Source of the DNA: Rhipicephalus microplus
Lineage: Eukaryota > Arthropoda > Arachnida > Ixodida > Ixodidae
NCBI RefSeq assembly: GCF_043290135.1
Contig: NC_134710.1
Coordinates: 316,198,116 to 316,262,115, forward strand
Direction: 5' to 3'
DNA: 64,000 nucleotides
Below are positions 38,759-47,914 of this stretch, in pieces (the first letter of the stretch is position 1; every line of letters begins with the position of its first letter). Below the pieces are notes generated by a model, which saw nothing but the letters and a program-made list of their open reading frames with translations, was not told the DNA's origin and made no database searches. A program made the translations under genes and the position numbers.

Positions 38759-39905
38759 TTGTATGTAAAGACTTCGACGTCGGCTGTAGGGAAAACACGT
38801 TTAAAGACAAAAGTTGCTGCAGTTAACCGACTGGCAGGAAATCCACATCTACTCCCGGCTCCAGTTATTAACCCCTTGGACATCAGCCCACAGGACTTCA
38901 AAATCAAACAGGAGGAAGACAGCAGCCTGCGGAAATGCTTCGAAGCCGTTAACAAAGAGGTCAAGACAAGGTTTGCAAAAATATTGTTCTTAGTGAAGGA
39001 CGGAATCCTCTATCGCAAGTACACCCTTCACTCTAAGAGGCAGGTGAATCAGCTTGTGATACCAAGGTGCCTCCAACATTTTGTTATGAGAATGGCCCAC
39101 GAAGGCATCCTTTCGGGCCATCAGCGAATTAAACGAACTACAGACCGGGTACTCGAAGAATTCTACTGGCCAGGGGCTCAGTCAGACATCACACGGTTTG
39201 TTAAATCGTGTGATATATGTCAAAGAACTATTCCCAAGCACTTGGTGGGTCGTATACCTCTAGACAACACTCCTATAATTGACATCCCGTTCAAGAGAGT
39301 AGCCATTGATATTGTGGGTTCATTATCACTGATGTCAGATGGCGGAAACAAGTACGTACTGACAATGGTGGACATGGCAACGCGTTATCCAGATGTTGTA
39401 GCACTGCCAAGCATCGAGACGGAGAAAGTCGCTGAGGCGCTTCTGGAGATGTTTTCTCGTGTAGATGTCCCACGGGAGATAATCAGTGACAGAGGCACGT
39501 CATTTTCGTCACGCCTAATGACGGAGCTAAGCCGACTTCTCTCCTTCAGACAATTGCCAACAACCCCATATCATCCCATGGCTAATGGCCTTGTAGAGAG
39601 GTTCAACGGCACCCTGAAACAAATGATAAGAAGAATGTGTCAGGAGTGTCCGAAGAAATCAGGCCGGTAGCTGGTGCCCTTACTCTTCGCTTATCGCGAA
39701 GTTCCCCAGTCGAGCTTAGGCTTCTCCCCGTTCGACTTGCTCTATGGCCGTTACGTCAGAGGTCCCCTGGCGATATTGAAAGAATTATGGGCTGCTGATC
39801 ATCTTGATCATGATGTAAAAATATCCTACCGGTACGCAGTTGAACTGCGGAATCATCTTGAAGACACCTGCCGTTTAGCCAAGGAGGAGCTTCAGAAAGC
39901 GAAGA
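38759..39905 (+). pseudogene. Integrase of the LTR element, placed before RT
   Basis: An H-H-C-C zinc domain is visible: HEGILSGH (about 39099-39120), then CDICQR (39210-39227). The catalytic core has AIDIVG (first Asp, 39304-39320), ISDRGTSF (second Asp, about 39483-39500) and NGLVERFNGTLK (Glu, about 39585-39620), the D,D-35-E pattern. After a stop at 39668-39670 (tag, where W is expected from context) the frame continues LLFAYREVPQSSLGFSPFDLLYG. The usual C-terminal GPF/Y-type module is missing. Sequence passes from EELQKAKIVQK straight into RT-type sequence. Integrase joins the cDNA to the target, consistent with the 5-bp duplication. Confidence 0.92.
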
Positions 39906-41198
39906 TAGTACAAAAGCTAAGATTGACCACGGATAGACCCGTGAGCATACGGCCATACCGTATGCCATTTGCTACCCAAGAAGCGGTATAGAAAGAAATA
40001 ATAGACATGTTGCGACAAGGCATCATAGAACCATCAGAGTCTGCTTACAATTCACCTATAATAGTTTTGAAGAAGAAGGACGGAACGATGCGCTTGTGCA
40101 TTGATTTCAGACAACTTAACAAGATTGTAGTCAATGATAACGAGCCTATACCCTATATAGACATCATCTTTGGTAAATTTGGACAAGCAAAATACTTTTC
40201 AAAGTTTGACTTTGCTAAGGGCTACTGGCAGGTTCCCATTGAACAAGGCTCGAAACCAATGACTGCTTTTTCGACAGAATCAGGACTGTATCAATTTAGA
40301 TTCATGCCGTTTGGTATTAAAACCACCCCAGCTGTGTTTAATCGCCTCACGAGGAAAGTGGTAGCAGACATACAGCACGTTTATTACTACTTTGACGATG
40401 TGCTCATTGCTACTGAAACCTGGGCTGAACATATAGCTATACTTGAGTCTTTCCTCAAGCGAGTTCCCGATGCTGGTTTGACCATTCGGCCAACAAAGAG
40501 TGAGACTGGTCAAGAGTCACTCAAATTTCTCGGTCATCTCGTTGGCCAAGGCGTTATTCGACCGCAGGTCGAAACGCTCGACAAAATACAGGCTGCGAAG
40601 CGTCCACAAACTAAAAAAGAAGTATGCTCGTTCTTGGGCCTTACGCGTTATTACAGAGATTTCGTGCACAACTACTCTGAAGTTTCTTGCCCACTGACCG
40701 AATTGACCAAGAAGAGGGCCCCAAACAAAGTCCTCTGGGGAGAACGAGAACAGAAGTCTTTTGATGGACTCAAGGTTTTGCTATCTACACCACCCATTTT
40801 AAAAGCACCTGATTTTTCAAAACCGTTTGTACTCCGCACCGATGCATCATCGAGAAGTGTAGGTGCCATACTCATACAGCGTCACGAAGGAATACTGCAT
40901 CCAGTGTCATACGCAAGCCGTAGACTACAACCACGTGAAGCTGCTTACGCTACAGTAGAGCGAGAGGCCCTTGGCTCTTACGTGGGCGGTTCGGAAATTT
41001 CACATCTACCTATTTCAGCGTACATTCATTCTACAGAGTGACCACAAACTGCTTGTGTACATCAAGTCGGCCAAGCATGTGAACAGCCGCGTGTTACGGT
41101 GGAGCCTCATTCTTATGGAGTACGACTTTTCGGTCGAGTATATCAAAGGCAGAGACAACATAGGCGCAGATTACATGAGCCGTTTGCCAACTCCGTGA
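39906..41198 (+). pseudogene. Reverse transcriptase and RNase H of the LTR element, last pol domains
   Basis: LTTDRPVSIRPYRMPF leads, after a stop at 39989-39991, into MLRQGIIEPSESAYNSPIIV, KKKDGTMRLCIDFRQLNKI, KFDFAKGYWQVP, FRFMPFGIKTTPAVF and YYYFDDVLIA (FDD at 40391-40399, normally YxDD). KFLGHLV and the connection domain follow. RNase H begins near 40820 with FVLRTDASSRSVGAIL, then YATVEREAL (E). A frame change at about 40970 leads to LQSDHKLLVYI and RDNIGADYMSRLP, stopping at 41196-41198. Only untranslated sequence and the 3' LTR follow, so pol ends with RNase H. Confidence 0.92.
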
Positions 41199-41454
41199 GC
41201 AATGTCTGTATGAAGAATCGATGCTCAGCGGTACTAACAGCTTGTGATGTGAACCTTACAGCGTAATACAAGTATCATGACGCTTTAGTTGTGTGACTTG
41301 TTTCTTTTTTTTTCTGGTGTGTACTTTTGTGACCGAAAGTGCCGAGTGTGCGGGGCTCAGAACTGCTATAGTGTGGAGTGGTGCTTACGTGTGTGTTTCC
41401 GACTGCGAACCAACGTGTCCCCAGTGCCCTCAAGTTATTCTACCGGAAGAACTT

Positions 41455-41470
41455 TCTTAAGTGGGGGTGA
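41455..41470 (+). promoter_or_regulatory. Polypurine tract before the 3' LTR
   Basis: aagtgggggtga immediately precedes the TG of the 3' LTR, where a plus-strand primer is expected. Confidence 0.55.
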
Positions 41471-41622
41471 TGTGATGTAGTAGCTTTAAAAAATGTGAGC
41501 ATAGCAGACGACAGCGCCACATCACCTGGAAGATGACAAGAATGAAGGGGCATTGCAGAGCGCCCATTGAAAAAAGAAGAGGAGACGCTCGCGGAGAACG
41601 AGGCTGTTTGGACGCCGACAAG
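41471..41622 (+). mobile_element. 3' LTR, left piece
   Basis: TGTGATGTAGTAGCTT through gacgccgacaag matches 36486-36639 of the 5' LTR. Homology stops abruptly at 41622 where the I-like LINE begins. Confidence 0.92.
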
Positions 41623-41889
41623 GAAGAAGAAGCGAAGAGGCGCCACAGGGTTGCAGAACGCCTGACCTGTGCTGTGAGGCTCGACTGTGAAGAAGCTGCC
41701 CGGGCTCAGGATCGGGTGGCAGTATCCTTACTGTTCTTTGAGAGTTCGTTATTTTCCGGTAACTGTATCGGTCTTTCTCCACTGAAGCGAGTCATTCGAT
41801 CTTGATGTCATTTTCTTCCCCCGCCAAGGGCACAAGGGCACTCCCCTTGGTTAGCCTCCACTCCCGCCAAGGATTGGCCGATAGACTAT

Positions 41890-43015
41890 TTGTTACGCAG
41901 TGGGGCTAGAAGTGTCCCTGTGGCGCTGGTACCTACAGATGTGGGCAGTATTCCGATGAAGAACCCAAAGGCGATTCAAGTGGAACTTCAAAAAGCCACT
42001 TCGCATTTCCAGGAGATCACTGAGGTCCACCAGTTTGGTCGCGGAGGCATCCTGTGCTGTTCCGCAGATTAGGAATGCATTCGTGAGCTCCTGCAAAGTT
42101 CCGAATTCGCAGCGCATCCGGTAAGCCCATTTATTCCGGCACACCTCGCATGCTCGAAAGGATTAGTCCGCGGTGTAGACAGAAGCCTGACACCTGCAGA
42201 AGTGCTCGATTTGTTTTCGGTGGCGGGTGTAATTTCAGTGTACAGGTGCACCCATACCATTGACAACATAAAATCCCTAACGGAATCGGTGATAGTGACC
42301 TTTTTAGGAACAGTCCGACCTTCCGAAGGCATGGCCACTAATCTATAAGGTAGAGCCACTTTCCCCCAAACCCCTGCAGAGTTTGAAATGTTGGCGATAT
42401 GGACATAACGTCAGAGGGTGCCGATCAGTTCTTAGATGCCATCGGTGTGGTGAAAATCATGACAGCCGCAAGTGCAGCTCTGAGAAAGAGAGGTGCTGCT
42501 TATATGTAATGGGGCACACCCTGCAGACTCCGCAGACTGTGCAGCAAAAGAAAGAGAAATTGCCATATTGGATATTGCAGAACGCAAGCGGTGCTCTCGG
42601 AGAGAAGCCGTTGCAGAAACGCAGGAGAGATCCAAAGGATGTGCAGGTGTTGCAGCACGTAATACCACGCCATGGATGCATCTCTAGCAACATCTATCGT
42701 AGAGGCCATAGAGAAGGCTACGGAAAAGGCAATGAAACGCCTCGCAAACCACCTTTTTGAAAGCTTGGCACAATTGGTTTCCAATCAAGTATCTCAAGTT
42801 CTAGGTGTAGCATCTACGAACGATTGGAATCCTCAGACATGATTGGTATAGCAGCGTACGGAAATAGAAAGTGCGACAACACGTCAGCGAGCGGTTTCTC
42901 CTGAGGCAGGGACTTCCAAAACAACGGAAGACGGTGATCTAACCGATGATTCGGAAGCATGTGTAAATATGGATATGGACTCTCATATGGCTCTGAAGCG
43001 AACCCGATCTCCCTA
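41890..43015 (+). pseudogene. ORF1 (Gag-like, RNA binding) of the I-like LINE
   Basis: The N-terminal part reads PKAIQVELQKATSHFQ and QFGRGGILCCSAD, then, after a stop at 42070-42072, KGLVRGVDRSLTPAEVLDLF and SVAGVISVYRC with ESVIVTFLGTVRPSE, an RRM-like fold signature. A frame change leads to zinc knuckles at about 42383-42480: CWRYGHNVRGC (first Cys pair incomplete) and CHRCGENHDSRKC (complete CX2CX4HX4C). A charged tail follows to about 43015. ORF1 proteins bind the element RNA. Two or more frame changes and stops disable it. Confidence 0.8.
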
Positions 43016-43152
43016 ATGAAAAAATTTTTCGCATAATTCGAAATCTAAAAAGCATCTATCCAAAAAAGAATTCTTCGAGGACATGTCTAAGAAAGACTTT
43101 TTGCGAAAGGATATTTTGAACCAAGCAGTTTCTGCGACGGTTCTGTCGTCAA

Positions 43153-46100
43153 AATAGGTTCACTAACCATATTACAGTGGAATTGCAGATCTATATTTTC
43201 CACAGCCACAAACCTATCATACCTTTTTTCAAAACTTTCCCCGCATATTATATCACTGCATGAAACCTGGCTTTCAACCAGCCAGAAGTTTTACCTAAAA
43301 AATTATCGGCTATTTTGATTGGACCGACCTATCAGGGGTGGCGGGCTTGCTGTCTTGATAGCAACTAAGTTTAGTCACAAAGCTACGATCTCTTATCGTT
43401 GTGTGACTCCAGATTGTGAAATTTTGATAGTAGACATAATATTACCCGACGGTTCTCCTCTCTCGTTTGTAAATGCTTATTTCCCAGCCGGGGTGCAAGA
43501 AACACGAAGTCTAAACGATATGTTATCTGCCTGCAGAAAAGATATATTAATCACTGGAGAGTTCAATTCACATCATGTGACTTGGGGTTTTAAAACAGAT
43601 TTAAGCGTGCCCCGCCGCGGTGGTCTGGTGGCTAAGCTACTCGGCTACTGACCCGCAGGGCGCGGGTTCAAATCCCGGCTGCGGCGGCTGCATTTCCGAT
43701 GGAGGCGGAAATGTTGTAGGCCCGTGTGCTCAGATTTGGGTGCACGTTAAAGAACCCCAGGTGGTCTAAATTTCCGGAGCCCTCCACTACGGCGTCTCTC
43801 ATAATCATATAGTGGTTTTGGGACGTTAAACCCCACATATCAATCAATTAATCAGATTTAAGCGGAAAACGCTTGTGGGAATGGGCTATTAACAAGAATT
43901 TATCTTGTTTAAATTCGCAGTCTGCTACTTTTGTCCGACGTCTCTCTAAATCTGTAATTGACTTGACACTTTCAAGCTCATCTCTAAATATATGTTCGTG
44001 GCAAACTTTAGACTGTGCTGCTAACAGTGACCACTTGCCTATTAGTTTTGTACTGAACTTTCCGAGAATACATGTCGCCGAAAAGGCCGCTCATTCCTCA
44101 ACTATAGAAAATTAGAAAAAGACTTGAGGGCTACTTTTGATCGCCGCAAGGACATACAAGGTGACGTTATGGCTATGAGTCTGTGTGCAGTGTTAAAAAG
44201 ATCAGTAAAAGACGCAACTTTTAAATTAAACTCGGCCACAAGAGGTTCTTTTAGTCCATGGTGGACTGAAGAGTGCATGAAGAGCTATAGAAAACGGAAA
44301 GCTGCATGGAAACAACTGCTGCTCAACCAATGTCCAAAAAATTGGTGTGATTATAAATTCGCAGCAGCAGACTTCAAACGCACAGTAAGTACAGCAAAAG
44401 ATGGTTATAATATGAACCGACATGATTATCTTTCTAGGGCTAAAAACAAAAAAGCGCTCTTCAGATTTTTAAGATGTCAAAAGTTGTTACCGCCCGCTGA
44501 AAATATTGACTGTTCTGTTCTTTCCCCCCCCCCCCCGTGAACTCTCTGATTTAGTAGAAAATATTGCGAAAAGGCTCCAAGATAGATTTATGTCAATTAT
44601 ACCACTGCACATTGTGAACCCAATGGCAGGCGAGGATTTCGAGGAGGTTACTTTAGACGAGCTGGCAGATATAGTAAGGCACTTATCTCCTTCAGCACCT
44701 GGACCAGACGTGGGAACAAGTGCAACAATAAAAGTAATATTTGAGATTTCTCCAACTGAAGTACTTAATCTGATGAATTTTTCTTTCACAAAAGCTTGGA
44801 TACCTGCGGAGTGGGAGCTGTCTTAAGTGATTCCACTTCTTAAAAAGCAGGAAAAAGGATTCACCTTGGACAATGTAAGGTCGATATCACTCACGTCAAA
44901 TCTGGTTAAGCTAATTGAAAGAGTTTTGAATGCCCGGGTAATGAAATATATTAATAATAACGCAATATTCAACCCCAGTCTAATTGGTTTTAGATCCGGT
45001 TGCTCAATATGGTGTATGCATGTTGATTTAGAGAGCCGAATACAACTGGCTCGGCGTCGGCGATAATACTGTGCATTAGTTACTCTAGATTTGGTTAAAG
45101 CATACGATAGGGTTGAGCATTCAATTTTATTAAAACAGATCGAGTATCACCACTTCCACTCTACATCACTGTGTGGGTGTCGGAGTTTTTAAGAGGGAGA
45201 GAATATTACTGCTTTAAGGATGGGTACTCGTCGAATAGATAAAAGCAGACACGTGGCGTACCACAGGGGGCTGTCCTGTCGCCAGTTTTATTTAACATTT
45301 TCTTAAGCTCCATTCCATCAACTAAGGATATTCAGTTATATGTGTACGCGGACAATATTGCTTTCTTTGCAAGTAATACCGACCTTCAATTCCTATACCA
45401 AAGTCTACAAAATTATCTCAATATGATAGAAAGATGGTTTAAAAATATTCATATGACACTGAGCGTAAAGAAAAGTGTGCTTCTTGCATTCTCTTTTCTG
45501 CAGCCTATCAACATCTCGTTAATGTACAGTAATGAGCTCATTCCGCAGGCAAATTCCCTTAAATATTTGGGCATCATATATAATGACACATTAAATTGGA
45601 GAAGTCACATTGATGATGTGTACTCCAAGGCAACACGGGCCATGCATGGGGTGGCTACGGAAGCTCGCAAACCGTAAAGCGGGTTTAAGAAGAAATGTGC
45701 TAATAATGATATATAAACTTTATGTCAGCCCATCATGGAATTCCGATGTGTATTATTTTCTGGCAGCGCAGCTTATAAAATGAGACCCCTAATACTGCTG
45801 GAAAGAGAAGCGTTGCGTTTGTGTCTGCGTCTCCCAAAGTTTGCTGCAAATAACGTGTTCTATATGGAAGCTCGCCTACCTTCTCTGCTAAATAGGTTTA
45901 AAATTCTTACTGTGCAAGCATTCTTAAAGATATACAGTTCACACCAAAGACTCTCATTTTACGCTTTCATTCAAGAACCGGCTTTATTTTTCGAAACACA
46001 TTGGTCGCGACTACACACCCCGCAAACAGTATTTGCACAAGCGCTATTACTACAGCAACTGAATGTAAAAATTAACCATATTGGTCCAATACACAACCTA

Positions 46101-47039
46101 AAGTCAATGCTTAGCATACAATTTGATGATATATTTCCTCATGACGCGAAACAATTGACACATAAGTACTTAAATGAACAGTTAGCAGATTATCCAGCTC
46201 ACCTAGAGATAAGCAATATCATTGCGACTGATGCATCTGTGTCAAAAGAAAAGGCTGGGGTTGGCATCTTCTCTGGACTGGTCCTTTTCGATTCGACTCC
46301 CAGACTATACCCCTGTATTCATTGCAGAATTATTGGCCATTGTTCTTGCCCTACGCAAATTGCCCTCAAGCGAATTATTAGCAGTTATCATTACAGATTC
46401 GTTATCAGTTTGTAATGCACTTTCTGCGGCAGTAAATGCAGAGCTGATGAATACGTTTCGGCATCTAGTACCGAAAAATGTAAAAAACTGCATTTTCTAT
46501 GTGTACCGGGCCACCGCGGATTATATTTGAACGAAATGGCGGACTCTTTAGCAGCAGTATCCCTGAGTGGGCCCACCATCCCAGTTTTGCCAGATACGGC
46601 TTACGTGACAGCGCTAGGGTTCCGAAATGCTTGTCTGCAACGAGAAAAAGATAATTTGGATAAATTCAAAGATTTCGAGCATTTGAGGTATTGCTGGCAT
46701 AAACAGTGGTGTGTACCTCGCCAGTTAGAGGTCACTTATACCAGATCGCGCTGTGCAGTTCCACAACTAAATTATTACCTTAACAAAGCTCGACTCAAGG
46801 CGTCACCGCTATGCATTTGGTGCAACGAAATTGAAACAATTGAACATTTCTTTTTATTCTGTCATCGTTATTCTTATCAGAGAAAAAGATTTTTAGTAGC
46901 CCCATTACAAAAGCTAGAAATACAAGTAAATCTACCAGTAATTTTATCACTTGGCGGAACTTCATTTGGTTACTGTCACAGGGATATATGCTCCACTGTG
47001 TTTGATTACATCAACGCAACTAAAAGATTACCGAGCTAA
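43153..47039 (+). pseudogene. ORF2 (endonuclease, RT, RNase H) of the I-like LINE
   Basis: Endonuclease: LTILQWNCRSI (43165), SLHETWLS, GGGLAVLI, ITGEFNSHHVTWG (about 43551-43590; GDFN expected, Asp to Glu), then after the SINE SVIDLTLSS and NSDHLPISF. RT: SAPGPDVG (about 44695), a stop at 44824, IGFRSGCS, TLDLVKAYDRVEH, GVPQGAVLSPVLFN and catalytic YADN at 45345-45356, where YADD is expected. RNase H is split over three frames at 46221-46560: ATDASVSKEKAG, AELLAIVLALRKL, ITDSLSVCNAL and VPGHRGLYLNEMADSLAA. C-terminal CIWCNEIETIEHFFLFC lies at about 46813-46863. Multiple stops and frameshifts and the lost catalytic Asp show an inactive copy. Confidence 0.9.
43608..43852 (+). mobile_element. 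Ruka-like SINE inside the LINE endonuclease, 12-bp target duplication
   Basis: tRNA-like head: gccgcggtggtctggtggctaag (box A region), ggcgcgggttcaaatcccggc (box B), then the shared body gtgctcagatttgggtgcacg, tttccggagccctccactacggcg and the tail atatcaatcaattaat. The duplication cagatttaagcg is at 43596-43607 and 43853-43864. Removing the SINE and one duplication restores the LINE frame between FKTDLS and GKRLWEWA. This is the best preserved SINE of the window and the youngest layer of the nest. Confidence 0.95.
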
Positions 47040-47279
47040 TGAACCCTAACCTTTTCGGATCTTTAGTTTATAATTCGTAGCTATGTCTATCAAAAACAAG
47101 AGATGGTTTGACCGCTTGCTCAGCAAACATTTTGTTTTTTGGTAGTATTATTTTTAAACTACTTTTTCAGATTGGCTTCATTTTCATTTTAGTTTCATTT
47201 AAGTATCCTGCCGCCCGGTTCTTGGTCCATCCACCTCTGTGGGTAAGCGCCATCCATCAGAGGTCATCAGCATCAGCAT

Positions 47280-47798
47280 CAAGACGACGCAATGGAGCCT
47301 AGGGCAAACCCGCAACTACGCGCGAGGTTCGAAAGGCCGGGTTCCTGTTCTCGAGCCATTGACGTTCTCGGGGCACGGCATGTCGGCGTGGCCAGGCACG
47401 AGTTCAGGGTGAGTGGTCTTGCGGACATCTCCGGTAGGGCGAGCGCCCTCGAAAGACCGGAGCTGCTGACCACGTCCACCGAGCCGACGTCGCTGACAGT
47501 GTGCGGCAACGCCTAGACCTGGTGATGCCCTCTACAGTGGTATGCTGACCTGGCACCAAAGCGACGACTGCATCCGAGCATGCAACGGGTCCCACTTCAA
47601 GGCACCGGGCTACGGCACAGACAGTGAGACTGTTTACTCTTTTCTTTAGTGTGTGAACTGCGTGCGTGTACGACTTATAGTACTGTATGTGCAATAGCTT
47701 TTTCTTTTTTCGTCCAATATAACTTTTTTTTGTTTTCCTCACTGTCTCCTTCTTCCTCGCGTCACATGCCTTGCTACATGACGATCCTAACCATGACA
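47280..47798 (+). mobile_element. 3' LTR, right piece
   Basis: aagacgacgcaatggagcc through ctaaccatgaca matches the rest of the 5' LTR (36640-37145). It ends in CA and is followed by GTGAC (47799-47803). Small length differences occur in the T-rich part (47700-47730). Confidence 0.93.
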
Positions 47799-47803
47799 GT
47801 GAC

Positions 47804-47914
47804 ATTGCGAACAGCGACCTTGGCGTCTTCTCCAGTGAGGCAGTTGATGTTGACCACAAACCTACGTTGGCAGCAAGGCTGCGGGACCATCTGGCCCAGT
47901 GTGTGCCATTGTGA
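47804..47914 (+). pseudogene. Harbinger transposase, C-terminal end beyond the insertion
   Basis: Starting right after the second GTGAC, the frame of 36202-36485 continues with IANSDLGVFSSEAVD and KPTLAARLRDHLAQC and stops at tga 47912-47914. The xAARLRDHL ending is common in HARBI1-like transposases. That the frame fits across an 11.3-kb gap with one GTGAC removed shows that the two pieces were one exon. A candidate poly(A) signal, aataaa, is at 48213-48218. Confidence 0.85.

Larger units (their letters stand above)
41623..47279 (+). mobile_element. I-like LINE inserted in the 3' LTR
   Basis: The two LTR pieces abut this 5.66-kb block, which includes a 245-bp SINE. The tetramer caag is present at both borders (41619-41622, 47280-47283). 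The element has a GC-rich 5' leader, ORF1 with RRM-like and zinc-knuckle regions, ORF2 with endonuclease, RT, RNase H and a C-terminal zinc-finger-like end, and a (CATCAG)n-type tail at 47262-47280. The domain set matches the I clade. All ORFs are broken. It is one of few nearly full-length LINEs with both borders visible here. Confidence 0.9.
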
